Positions 1 to 7,794 of a stretch of 10,104 nucleotides of DNA are shown here, in pieces. Under the pieces are notes generated by a model that was given only the letters and a program-made list of their open reading frames with translations, had not been told where the DNA came from and did not search any database. Source of the DNA: Gammaproteobacteria bacterium. GTDB taxonomy: Bacteria > Pseudomonadota > Gammaproteobacteria > BMS3Bbin11. The stretch's first letter is position 1. The number at the start of each line of letters is the position of its first letter. Both the position numbers and the translations under genes were made by a program. The stretch is taken from the NCBI GenBank assembly GCA_030597275.1, contig JAUVSB010000035.1:1-10104 (forward strand). The letters are read 5' to 3'.

Positions 1-684
1 AGCGGTGGTTTTGATACTGATCTCCAGGCAACAGAAACCAGCTACGTTTTTGCCGGTCTTGAAACGGTACGCAAGATGCTAAAAATGGGTCCCGGAGTTT
101 CGGAAATATCACTGCTTGGACACGACTACCGTGATCTGACAAAGCTGCTGGAAAAAACGCGTGCCGCGGTTGAAGATGCCGATGTAGATACCGACGTAAA
201 AACCTGGATTGAGCAGGATCCCTATATGGCTTCAATGTTGGGTGTCATGGACGGCTTTGTACTGGTCTGGTTCGCTGTAATTTTTCTTGCTCTATCCTTT
301 GGACTGGTCAATACATTACTGATGGCCGTCTTCGAACGCACTCGTGAAATAGGCCTGGTTCAGGCACTGGGAATGAAACCACCCAATATCCTGTTTATGG
401 TACTAATCGAATCCATCATCATGCTGCTGATAGGCCTGCTGGCAGGTAACTTTTTGTCATGGCTGACTATCCTGCCGCTGAAGGGTGGCATTGATGTATC
501 TGTAGTGGCCGAGGGAATGGAATGGGCTGGCATGAGCAGTACCCTTTTACCGGCTGTCAAAATATATGATGTGATATTGGCCAATACCCTTGTTCTGGTA
601 TTGGGTATTGCAGCAAGTTTGTTCCCGGCCTGGCGAGCCTCACGCAAGGTGCCTATCGAAGCAATTACAAGGGTCTGGCAATAA
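1..684 (+). CDS. ABC transporter permease, FtsX/MacB-type, 3' part (N-terminus outside window)
   Basis: This is the C-terminal 227 residues of an inner-membrane ABC permease; the frame is open from base 1, so the true start lies upstream. After a soluble, presumably periplasmic stretch there are three hydrophobic segments. They begin near DGFVLVWFAV, ILFMVLIESI and VILANTLVLV, matching the last three helices of the four-helix FtsX domain. Between the first two lies the cytoplasmic signature FERTREIGLVQALGM, typical of FtsX, LolC/E and MacB permeases, where the coupling helix meets the ATPase. The protein ends shortly after PAWRASRKVPIEAI, also usual for the family. Such permeases move lipoproteins, lipids or peptides by mechanotransmission and do not form a classical channel. 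The stop overlaps the ATPase start (TAATG), so the two genes are translationally coupled. The substrate cannot be deduced. An internal ATG at 76 is not the start. Confidence 0.93.
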   Translation, partial: SGGFDTDLQATETSYVFAGLETVRKMLKMGPGVSEISLLGHDYRDLTKLLEKTRAAVEDADVDTDVKTWIEQDPYMASMLGVMDGFVLVWFAVIFLALSFGLVNTLLMAVFERTREIGLVQALGMKPPNILFMVLIESIIMLLIGLLAGNFLSWLTILPLKGGIDVSVVAEGMEWAGMSSTLLPAVKIYDVILANTLVLVLGIAASLFPAWRASRKVPIEAITRVWQ

Positions 685-1388
685 TGATAAATGAAAAAAA
701 CAATGCAGTGGAATGTCGACATTTGTGCAAAGTCTTCTCACAGGGGGAGCTTGCAGTACACGCCTTGAGTGATGTTGATATCGATGTCTCTGCAGGTGAA
801 TTTTTATGTTTATCCGGTTCTTCTGGTTCGGGCAAGACGACCCTGCTCAATATGATTGGTGGCCTTGATGTTGCCACCAGTGGCGAGATCACTGTAACTG
901 GAAAACGTCTGGACAAGATGAGCATGTCAGAGCTCGCTGATCTGCGGCTTCACCATATCGGCTTCGTGTTTCAGGCCTATAACCTGATTCCGGTTTTAAG
1001 TGCACGCGAAAATGTAGAATTTGTCATGCAGCTACAGGGGGTCGAAGCCGGTCAACGCAGACACCTCGCGATGGAGATACTTGAGCAGGTAGGATTAACG
1101 GGCCTGGAAGATCGACGCCCATCTGAATTGTCAGGCGGTCAGCAGCAACGCGTTGCGGTAGCACGGGCGATAGTCAGCAAACCAGCGCTGATCCTGGCCG
1201 ATGAACCGACAGCAAATCTCGACTCCACTAATTCAGATAAACTGATGACACTGATGCGGGAACTCAATGCAAGCATGGGTACTACCTTCGTTATTTCAAC
1301 CCATGATGAAGGAGTAATGAAATTCGCCAAACGACTGGTGAGATTGCATGATGGCAGGATCGTTGAAGATGAGATGATTGAAGCCTAA
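684..1388 (+). CDS. ABC transporter ATP-binding protein, LolD/MacB-like family
   Basis: This 234-residue cytoplasmic ATPase powers the permease encoded just upstream. Every nucleotide-binding motif is intact: Walker A GSSGSGKTT (residues 45-53), Q-loop glutamine 97 in FVFQ, ABC signature LSGGQQQRVAVARA (149-162), Walker B LILADEPT with catalytic Glu174, D-loop NLD (178-180) and switch His207 in STHD. Length and the layout of A-loop, signature and short C-terminus match the LolD/MacB/FtsE branch, whose members pair with FtsX-fold permeases. The start ATG overlaps the previous stop by one base, and no strong ribosome binding site is present, so translation probably depends on re-initiation. The family assignment is firm. 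It should not be named lolD, because the neighbours differ from the lolCDE operon and the cargo is unknown. Confidence 0.95.
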   Translation: MINEKNNAVECRHLCKVFSQGELAVHALSDVDIDVSAGEFLCLSGSSGSGKTTLLNMIGGLDVATSGEITVTGKRLDKMSMSELADLRLHHIGFVFQAYNLIPVLSARENVEFVMQLQGVEAGQRRHLAMEILEQVGLTGLEDRRPSELSGGQQQRVAVARAIVSKPALILADEPTANLDSTNSDKLMTLMRELNASMGTTFVISTHDEGVMKFAKRLVRLHDGRIVEDEMIEA

Positions 1389-1396
1389 TTACAAAA

Positions 1397-2650
1397 ATGT
1401 TTTTAAAACACCTTCAAATCATTTTCCTACTCAGCCTGGCTACAACAGCCATGGCAGAAACGAACTTCGGTGGTCATGTTAAGTACTTCTACTCGTATTC
1501 AGATTTTCCCGATGATTCTGTCTTTGCTGCAAGTGCAAACCCCTACAGGGAATCACTGGGCAACCTGAGGTTAAAAGCCGAGTCTCATTCCGGCAACTGG
1601 GATGCACGTCTACACTACGAATTAAATGGCCTTTACTCAACGGAACTTAGCAACTGTGTCTTTCGTGGTGGGCTCGTTGGCAGGAGTTGCGCTGATCTGG
1701 CCAGCGACCAGAGCCAGCTGTTTGATTTATCCAGTGTCATTTCCGAGTCTGATAATTCAGTTCTTTTCCAGCGCATCGACAGGCTAGATCTCACCTACTC
1801 AGCTGAAAAACTGGTGACACGTGTTGGTCGCCAGGCCATTAGCTGGGGAAATGGCATGGTCTATAACCCTCTGGACCTGTTTAACCCCTTCCCGCCTGAT
1901 GCTATTGATACCGAATACAAGCGCGGTGAGGATATGCTTTATTTGCAGGGTTTGTTCAGTAATGGCAGTGACTTGCAGGGTCTGTATATTCCACGTCGGG
2001 ATCCTTTAAGCGGTGAAGTTACCAGCAACCAGTCGGCAGCAGCTGGAAAATATCACTGGTTGAGCTCAAGTTATGAACTGGATCTGCTGGCAGCCAGAAA
2101 CTATGGTGATACTGTCGTTGGCGCCGCTTATACGGGTGAATGGCTGGAAAATGTCATCAATGCCAGCGCCACCGTGACTCATGCAGATGATGAAAACTAC
2201 TGGTCTGTATCGGTAAACTATAATTATTCAACAATACTTCAGGGTAAAAACCTGACCGGTTTTATCGAGCTTTTCTATAATGGCTTTGGCCTTTCCGGTA
2301 AGCGACACTCCATCGAAGATGTCATTGCTCAGCCTGCCCTGTTTTCACGCCTGCTACGAGGCGAATTATTTACCATTGGCAAATACTACCTGGCAACCAG
2401 CGCCTTGTTCGAGATGTCGCCATTACTTAACCTTAACCCCATACTCTTCGTCAATCTCGGCGACGGCAGTGCCATGCTGCAGTTCATAGGCACTTATAGT
2501 CTGAGTCAGAATTTCGATCTGCTGGCTGGATTTAATTTACCCATGGGGGCTGATGGCACTGAATTTGGTGGTATTGAAGCTGGCACTGACCATGAGCAGT
2601 ACCTGTCCCCGGCAAAGACTCTGTTTACTCGACTCGCCTGGTATTTCTAA
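1397..2650 (+). CDS. Predicted outer-membrane beta-barrel protein, porin-like, linked to ABC transporter
   Basis: This is a 417-residue exported protein of unknown function. Residues 1-20 form a classical signal peptide (KH, hydrophobic core IIFLLSLATT, AMA cleavage site before ETNF). The mature part is rich in alternating aromatic and polar stretches (HVKYFYSYS, WDARLHYELNGLY, YWSVSVNYNYS, LFTRLAWYF) and ends in Phe, the usual C-terminal signal for barrel insertion by the BAM complex. A central motif, RVGRQAISWGNGMVYNPLD (142-160), resembles the GRQ..WG...NP.D pattern I associate with DUF1302-type barrels; that link is from memory and unproven. Cys87 and Cys98 are the only cysteines and could form a disulfide in an early loop. 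The gene starts eight bases after the ATPase stop without a clear ribosome binding site, implying the same operon. The inferred role is the outer-membrane partner or receiver for the ABC transporter. Confidence 0.8.
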   Translation: MFLKHLQIIFLLSLATTAMAETNFGGHVKYFYSYSDFPDDSVFAASANPYRESLGNLRLKAESHSGNWDARLHYELNGLYSTELSNCVFRGGLVGRSCADLASDQSQLFDLSSVISESDNSVLFQRIDRLDLTYSAEKLVTRVGRQAISWGNGMVYNPLDLFNPFPPDAIDTEYKRGEDMLYLQGLFSNGSDLQGLYIPRRDPLSGEVTSNQSAAAGKYHWLSSSYELDLLAARNYGDTVVGAAYTGEWLENVINASATVTHADDENYWSVSVNYNYSTILQGKNLTGFIELFYNGFGLSGKRHSIEDVIAQPALFSRLLRGELFTIGKYYLATSALFEMSPLLNLNPILFVNLGDGSAMLQFIGTYSLSQNFDLLAGFNLPMGADGTEFGGIEAGTDHEQYLSPAKTLFTRLAWYF

Positions 2651-2719
2651 AGCTTGAGCTGCCCTTGATAAATTGTGATCAAACAAATTTCAATACCCCT
2701 GTGCTTAATATAAAATTAC
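2651..2719 (+). promoter_or_regulatory. Possible pgi promoter region in 69-base spacer
   Basis: This AT-rich gap separates the barrel gene from pgi. It holds a -10-like TAATAT at 2706-2711 (overlapping TATAAA at 2709-2714) but no matching -35 box at normal distance. No purine-rich ribosome binding site lies ahead of the ATG. If the -10 were used, the transcript would begin at about the start codon. TTGAT and ATCAA arms around 2665-2682 form a weak inverted repeat. No terminator hairpin follows the barrel gene, so read-through into pgi is also possible. Confidence 0.25.
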
Positions 2720-4387
2720 ATGATGACTGAAAGCACCGCACGACTCACTGCCCTTCCCGCCTGGCAGAAACTCAAGGCTCATTATGAGCAGATCTCTGAT
2801 ACCCATATGCGCGAGCTATTCGCCAGTCAGTCGAATCGCTTCGAGGATTTTTCCATTGCCTGGGAAGACCTGTTTCTGGATTACTCCAAGAACCGGATTA
2901 CTGAAGAGACCATACAGCTGCTTGTCGAACTTGCAACAGAAGGCGGTGTCCCCGAAGCAATCGAAAGCATGTTCCAGGGAGAAAAGATCAATACTACGGA
3001 AGACCGTGAAGTCCTGCACACGGCTTTAAGAAGTGATGTGAACAAGCCTTTCATTATCGCCAACGGCGATGATGTTATGCCAGAAATCCAGACAGTGCTG
3101 GAGAAGATGAAAGGCTTCTGTGATGCTATCCATAGTGGTCAAAGCACGGGTTATACAGGCAAGACGTTTACCTCTGTTGTGAACATCGGCATCGGCGGGT
3201 CGGACCTTGGTCCACACATGGTGGTCAACGCCCTCAAGTTTTATCAGAAAGACATTGATGTTTACTTTGTCTCTAACGTTGATGATGCCGATGTTTCCGA
3301 GACCCTGAAGAAGGTCGATCCAGAAACGACCCTGTTCATTATTGCCTCCAAGACTTTCACCACCTGGGAAACGTTAACCAATGCCCACAGTGCCCGTGAA
3401 TGGTTTTTGCGCTCTGGAGCAGACGAGGCTGCGCTGTCTAAACACTTTGTTGCCATCTCAAGCAATATTGATGATGCAGTAGCGTTCGGCATAGCGGAAG
3501 AAAATATCTTTGAATTCTGGGACTGGGTGGGCGGCCGTTACTCCCTCTGGTCAGCCATTGGCCTGTCAATTGCTATAGCGATTGGGTTCAGCAAATTCTC
3601 TGAGCTGCTTGCCGGCGCGCACGCCATGGATAAACACTTCAGGGAAACGCCTCTGGAGAAAAACATGCCGGTAATACTGGGCCTGCTGGGGATCTGGTAT
3701 AACAACTTTTTTGGTGCCGATACACAGGCAATCATTCCCTATGATCAATATCTTGAGTATTTGCCCTCCTACCTTCAGCAAGCCGATATGGAAAGCAATG
3801 GCAAACGCGTCACCAAGCATGGGGAAGTCGTCGATTACAGCACCGGCCCGGTAATCTGGGGTACCACAGGGACAAACGGTCAGCATGCCTATTTTCAGCT
3901 TCTTCATCAGGGTACTCGCCTCATCCCTGCTGACTTTATCGCCGGCATTGAATCGTTAAACAATGTCGGAGAGCATCATCGCCTGTTGATTGCTAATTTC
4001 CTTGCGCAGACAGAGGCCCTGGTTAGAGGAAAGACCGAGGCCGAAGCCAAAATCACTCTGGAACAATCGGGCTTGGGAGAGGAAGAGATTGAGATGATTC
4101 TTCCTCACAAGGTGTTTCCCGGTAACCAGCCAACCAATACCCTCTTCTATCAGAAGTTGACACCTTACAATCTGGGCGCATTGATCGCCATGTATGAGCA
4201 CAAGATATTCGTGCAGGGGATCATCTGGGACCTGAACTCATTTGACCAGTGGGGCGTTGAACTTGGAAAAAATCTTGCGAAGGTGATTTTCGAAGAACTG
4301 GGGGACGGAAAACCTGTAGCGACGCATGGCCAGTCTACGCGGGGACTGATTAACTACTACAAGCGGAAATCACCGAAAGATTCCTGA
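2720..4387 (+). CDS. pgi: Glucose-6-phosphate isomerase
   Basis: This cytoplasmic enzyme interconverts glucose 6-phosphate and fructose 6-phosphate in glycolysis and gluconeogenesis. The 555 residues match the long bacterial form (E. coli about 549). Motifs in order are NIGIGGSDLGP (155-165, phosphate binding), DWVGGRYSLWSAIG (268-281, first family signature), QADMESNGK with catalytic Glu358, TNGQHAYFQLLHQGT with catalytic His389, and FDQWGVELGK (508-517, second signature) with catalytic Lys517. These align with E. coli Glu355, His386 and Lys514 at a constant offset of three. The gene has two adjacent ATG codons, at 2720 and 2723. The second gives MTESTARLTALPAWQKL, a typical family N-terminus, so the start could be either. 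No ribosome binding site is visible. It converges on galU, another glucose-phosphate enzyme. Confidence 0.98.
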   Translation: MMTESTARLTALPAWQKLKAHYEQISDTHMRELFASQSNRFEDFSIAWEDLFLDYSKNRITEETIQLLVELATEGGVPEAIESMFQGEKINTTEDREVLHTALRSDVNKPFIIANGDDVMPEIQTVLEKMKGFCDAIHSGQSTGYTGKTFTSVVNIGIGGSDLGPHMVVNALKFYQKDIDVYFVSNVDDADVSETLKKVDPETTLFIIASKTFTTWETLTNAHSAREWFLRSGADEAALSKHFVAISSNIDDAVAFGIAEENIFEFWDWVGGRYSLWSAIGLSIAIAIGFSKFSELLAGAHAMDKHFRETPLEKNMPVILGLLGIWYNNFFGADTQAIIPYDQYLEYLPSYLQQADMESNGKRVTKHGEVVDYSTGPVIWGTTGTNGQHAYFQLLHQGTRLIPADFIAGIESLNNVGEHHRLLIANFLAQTEALVRGKTEAEAKITLEQSGLGEEEIEMILPHKVFPGNQPTNTLFYQKLTPYNLGALIAMYEHKIFVQGIIWDLNSFDQWGVELGKNLAKVIFEELGDGKPVATHGQSTRGLINYYKRKSPKDS

Positions 4388-4407
4388 AGATTTATGATCT
4401 TGCCGTT

Positions 4408-4455
4408 ATACCTGCGAATGCAGGTATCCAGATGGATTCCGGCCTACGCCGGAAT
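4408..4455. repeat. Double palindromic element between convergent pgi and galU (REP-like; possible bidirectional terminator)
   Basis: Two perfect hairpins lie side by side. The first is ATACCTGC-GAAT-GCAGGTAT at 4408-4427 and the second is ATTCCGGC-CTAC-GCCGGAAT at 4436-4455; each has an 8-bp stem and 4-base loop. The junction forms a smaller palindrome, ATCC-AGAT-GGAT (4426-4437), that competes with both. Neither hairpin is followed by a T-run on either strand, so it is not a textbook intrinsic terminator. Its position between convergent stop codons still suits transcript ending or 3'-end protection. The ATTCCGG...CCGGAAT hairpin followed by GACG resembles intergenic palindromic repeats common in proteobacteria (REP-like and Neisseria dRS3-like). 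Copy number elsewhere in this genome is not visible here. Confidence 0.75.
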
Positions 4456-4475
4456 GACGAGTTCTGATGAATTAG

Positions 4476-5297
4476 TCACTCCTTCGACTTCGAGAAGAAG
4501 TAGTTGGTTGCTTCTACAAACCCATCGATACTGCCACAATCAAATCGCCTGCCGCTGAACTTTAGTGCGAAAACCTTGCCCTGCTTTGCCAGCGTATGTA
4601 AGGCATCTGTAATTTGCAATTCCCCACCCTTGCCAGCTTCAGTATTTCTTAAAGTGTCAAAGATTTCAGGTGTCAGGATATAACGCCCGATGATGGCAAG
4701 GTTGCCGGGTGCTTCATCTGCAGAGGGTTTTTCTACCATTGCATTTACCCTGTAAACGCCATCACCCATATCTTCTCCATCAATAACACCATACTTATGC
4801 ACCTCGGCCATAGGAACCTCTTCGATCGCAATAATACAGGCAGGGCGTTTTTTATAGAGGCTGACCATCTGTGACATCACCGGGTCTGGATCACCGACGC
4901 ATAGGTCATCTGCAAGAATGACACCAAAGGCTTCATCACCGATAAGGGTTTCACCAGTCAGGATGGCATGCCCCAGTCCTTTCGTCTCTAATTGACGAGT
5001 GTAAGAGAAAGTACATTTATCAATAAGGTTCCTGATACTCACCAGCCTCTTTTCCTTCTCTGTTCCACTGATCTGGTGCTCCAGTTCATAACTAATATCG
5101 AAATGATCTTCGATCGCACGTTTACTGCGGCCGGTGACGATAGCTATTTGATTCATTCCCGCTGCCAGAGATTCCTCGACTCCATACTGTATCAACGGTT
5201 CATCAAGAATTGGCATCATTTCTTTAGGCATAGCCTTGGTTGCCGGTAAAAAACGTGTACCGTAACCTGCTGCCGGGAATAGGCATTTACGTATCAT
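4476..5297 (-). CDS. galU: UTP-glucose-1-phosphate uridylyltransferase
   Basis: This enzyme makes UDP-glucose from UTP and glucose 1-phosphate, supplying glucosyl units for lipopolysaccharide, exopolysaccharide and related envelope sugars. The N-terminus MIRKCLFPAAGYGTRFLP is the nearly invariant start of bacterial GalU and contains the nucleotide-binding loop (residues 8-16), followed by the KAMPKEMMPI segment. Further family motifs are LADDL (129-133, metal-binding acidic pair), VEKP (188-191), NLAIIGRYIL (199-208), GGELQITDAL (224-233) and GRRFDCGSIDGF (249-260). The 273 residues are at the compact end of the family range, with no missing core. A good ribosome binding site (GGGGAG, complement of 5302-5307) sits four bases before the ATG. 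The gene follows radA by 36 bases with no terminator between them, so it may be last in the dnaB-alr-radA transcript. Confidence 0.97.
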   Translation of the reverse strand: MIRKCLFPAAGYGTRFLPATKAMPKEMMPILDEPLIQYGVEESLAAGMNQIAIVTGRSKRAIEDHFDISYELEHQISGTEKEKRLVSIRNLIDKCTFSYTRQLETKGLGHAILTGETLIGDEAFGVILADDLCVGDPDPVMSQMVSLYKKRPACIIAIEEVPMAEVHKYGVIDGEDMGDGVYRVNAMVEKPSADEAPGNLAIIGRYILTPEIFDTLRNTEAGKGGELQITDALHTLAKQGKVFALKFSGRRFDCGSIDGFVEATNYFFSKSKE

Positions 5298-5333
5298 GTG
5301 TCTCCCCTCATATTTTTGTTGATTAAAGAGATT

Positions 5334-6701
5334 CTAAAAAATATCCTGTATTTCTCTGACGTGCTTCAACGGAACCAGCTTGATTCCTTTTTCTTTTTTC
5401 CGTGGCATATTGCTTTCAGGTACCAGCAATGTGGTAAACCCGAGTTTGATTGCTTCACGGATGCGTTGATCGCCTCGTTGTACCGGTCGTACTTCACCTG
5501 TTAGCCCTAATTCACCAAACACAGCCATATCTTTGGCCAGGGTATGATCTCGGAAACTCGAAATAATAGCCAGGGCAACAGCCAGGTCTGATGCTGGCTC
5601 CAGAACACGGACACCACCAACGACATTGACAAAAATGTCCTGACCGCCAATCTGCAAGCCAGCATGTCGATGCAGGACTGCAAGTATCATTGCCAGCCTG
5701 GTTCCATCGAGACCCACACATAAACGGCGAGGGTTTGATGACTGGCTGTCATCAACCAGGGCCTGAACTTCTACCAGCAGTGAGCGTGTCCCTTCCTGGC
5801 TGGCCAGGACCACGCTACCGGGTGACTGGGTTTCCTTGCGACCCAGAAACATGGCAGAAGGATTACTGACTTCATGCAGGCCATCATCCTGCATGGCAAA
5901 CACGCCTATTTCATTAACTGGACCAAAACGATTTTTTATTGCCCGAATAAGGCGGAATCGACTCCCGCTGTCACCCTCAAAATACAGTACTGTATCGACC
6001 ATGTGTTCGAGTACACGAGGTCCTGCCAGCGCCCCTTCCTTGGTCACATGGCCGACCAGGATGACTGAAACACCGGTCTGCTTTGCATACCTGACCAGCA
6101 GAGCCGCTGTTTCTCTCACCTGTGACACACTGCCGGGTGCAGACTGCAGGACATCGGTAAACAGCGTCTGGATGGAATCAATAACCATCACAGCAGGTTT
6201 CACCTGTGTCGCCGCATCAATGATAGCTTCTACCTGGTTTTCTGCCATAAGCTGCAATTTGCTTGCATCCAGCCCCAGGCGTTCCGCACGGGAAGCAATC
6301 TGTTGTGCTGATTCCTCACCAGAAACATAGAGTGCGGTTTTGTTCTGACTGATATTTGCCAGTGACTGCAGCAGCAATGTCGATTTTCCTATGCCAGGAT
6401 CACCACCTATTAGCACCACAGATCCGTTTACGATACCCCCACCCAGAACTCGATCAAGTTCAGCAACCCTTGAGCTGAATCGAAGAGTATCTTCTGGTCT
6501 AATCTCTGCAAGTGTCACAACTTTTTGTTTACCGGCAAAACTTGCAAAACGCAGACCTTTACTACTTTCTTTACTGACGATAACCGAACTGGTTTCTTCC
6601 TGAAAGCTATTCCAGGCACCGCACTGGTTACACTGTCCTGCCCATTGCGAGGATTGCGAACCGCAGTCAGAACAAACGTAAAGCGTCTTCACCTTAGCCA
6701 T
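5334..6701 (-). CDS. radA: DNA repair protein RadA (Sms)
   Basis: RadA is a hexameric RecA-like helicase that drives branch migration of recombination intermediates during repair. The 455 residues show the full layout. First comes a four-cysteine zinc finger (Cys10, 13, 24, 27 in CSDCG and CNQCG). Next is a RecA-type ATPase with Walker A GGDPGIGKST (99-108) and Walker B VMVIDS (171-176). Then comes the RadA-specific KNRFG motif (256-260) and a C-terminal Lon-protease-like domain from about 290, with the family stretch GGVRVLEPASDLA (362-374). The ATG overlaps the end of alr by eight bases, and its ribosome binding site AGGAAG (complement of 6708-6713), six bases upstream, lies inside alr. This points to coupled translation. 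E. coli radA lies beside serB, so the alr-radA arrangement here is a different gene order. Confidence 0.98.
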   Translation of the reverse strand: MAKVKTLYVCSDCGSQSSQWAGQCNQCGAWNSFQEETSSVIVSKESSKGLRFASFAGKQKVVTLAEIRPEDTLRFSSRVAELDRVLGGGIVNGSVVLIGGDPGIGKSTLLLQSLANISQNKTALYVSGEESAQQIASRAERLGLDASKLQLMAENQVEAIIDAATQVKPAVMVIDSIQTLFTDVLQSAPGSVSQVRETAALLVRYAKQTGVSVILVGHVTKEGALAGPRVLEHMVDTVLYFEGDSGSRFRLIRAIKNRFGPVNEIGVFAMQDDGLHEVSNPSAMFLGRKETQSPGSVVLASQEGTRSLLVEVQALVDDSQSSNPRRLCVGLDGTRLAMILAVLHRHAGLQIGGQDIFVNVVGGVRVLEPASDLAVALAIISSFRDHTLAKDMAVFGELGLTGEVRPVQRGDQRIREAIKLGFTTLLVPESNMPRKKEKGIKLVPLKHVREIQDIF

Positions 6702-7776
6702 TATTGACTTCCTGCCTTTCTACCCGTGCGGTAATTCCGCAAAGTAGCTCATAGGATATCGTACCCGACATTTTTGCCACTGTATCAACGGAAATATCCA
6801 CGCCCCAGAGTTCTACTGCACTGCCTACTGCTGCATTATCTATGCCGCGCAAATCAGCAGTGATCATGTCCATAGATACTCGACCGATAAGTTGTGTTTT
6901 TTGTCCAGCCACCATTATTGGTGTGCCCGCCGGTGCATGTCTTGGATAACCATCACCATATCCGCAGGCAATTACTGCTACAGACATATCCTCGGGACAA
7001 ACCCAGGTACCTCCATAGCCAATAGCATCACCTTTGCTACATTGTTTAATTGATATAATTCTCGATTGCAGTGTCATGACCGGTTTCAGATTTAGCTCAT
7101 CAGCTGAGGATTCCTCAAAGGGTGATGATCCATATAACATAATGCCGGGTCGCACCCAATCCATCTGGCAATCGGGATGACCAAGAATTGCGGCTGAATT
7201 AGCCAGGCTTCGTGGCAAACTTACTGACTCTGTTGTATCAATGAAATCTCGTAATTGTTTAACCGTACCGGGGTTTTCCGGAGTATCTGCATTCGCCAGA
7301 TGAGACATGATGGCAACCTTTTTAATACACTGCATCGATGATAATCTGGCTATGCCTTGCTTAAACTCTGAAGGGGAAAATCCCAGTCGGTTCATGCCTG
7401 TATCAACTTTTAGCCAGACAGACAGTTCTAGTTCATCCTGATAGCTCTCGAGCATATCGAGTTGCCAATTCGAGTGAATCACCGGTTCTAGTTGATAACT
7501 GGCTATCAGGGGGATTTCATCCGCTTCAAAAAAGCCCTCAAGCAGGCATATCGGCTGAGTGAAACCTTCATCTCTCAGCTTGATTGCATCTCCCAGTTCA
7601 AGCAGGCCGATGGCGTCTGCCAGTGCAAGTGCCCGACTGCTGATTAAAAGATCATGTCCATAAGCGTCAGCCTTGACGATAGCCATGACACGGGCTTCAG
7701 GAGCAAGTTGTCTTACCCGGGTGAGATTGTGTTGAAGCGCAGCACTATCAATACTAGCGTGTACAGGGCGAGTCAT
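6694..7776 (-). CDS. alr: Alanine racemase, PLP-dependent
   Basis: This cytoplasmic enzyme converts L-alanine to D-alanine for peptidoglycan. The 360 residues are the normal family length. Visible active-site features are the PLP-binding lysine Lys35 in AIVKADAYGHD, Lys123 in WLKVDTGMNRLGF (equivalent of the often carbamylated lysine), and Arg209 in WVRPGIMLYG, which contacts the pyridine nitrogen. The second catalytic base is Tyr254 in IGYGGTW, and GYGDGYPR (272-279) and IGRVSMD (297-303) line the pocket. The start gives MTRPVHASIDSAALQHNL, a typical N-terminus, although AAGGAA is too far upstream to be a good ribosome binding site. The gene follows dnaB by 18 bases and overlaps radA by eight. 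The dnaB-alr pairing is conserved in many gammaproteobacteria. Whether it is the biosynthetic (alr) or catabolic (dadX) paralogue cannot be read from sequence, but the dnaB context favours alr. Confidence 0.97.
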   Translation of the reverse strand: MTRPVHASIDSAALQHNLTRVRQLAPEARVMAIVKADAYGHDLLISSRALALADAIGLLELGDAIKLRDEGFTQPICLLEGFFEADEIPLIASYQLEPVIHSNWQLDMLESYQDELELSVWLKVDTGMNRLGFSPSEFKQGIARLSSMQCIKKVAIMSHLANADTPENPGTVKQLRDFIDTTESVSLPRSLANSAAILGHPDCQMDWVRPGIMLYGSSPFEESSADELNLKPVMTLQSRIISIKQCSKGDAIGYGGTWVCPEDMSVAVIACGYGDGYPRHAPAGTPIMVAGQKTQLIGRVSMDMITADLRGIDNAAVGSAVELWGVDISVDTVAKMSGTISYELLCGITARVERQEVNNG

Positions 7777-7794
7777 GAATAGATAAGGGGTTCC

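Noticed and set aside
684..1388. Naming the ATPase lolD
   Set aside because: Motifs are shared by LolD, MacB and FtsE families, and the neighbouring barrel gene does not fit a lolCDE operon.
2671..2692. Possible CRP site (TGTGA half-site at 2674-2678) before pgi
   Set aside because: Only one half matches; the second half has no TCACA, so a dimeric site is not supported.
3566..3907. A 113-codon open frame on the - strand inside pgi
   Set aside because: It is antisense to conserved pgi catalytic regions and its sequence is explained by the pgi codons; no domain is recognisable.
5836..6330. A 164-codon open frame on the + strand inside radA
   Set aside because: It lies wholly antisense to an intact radA, its protein is rich in Ser, Arg and Cys as expected of a shadow frame, and it has no recognisable motif.
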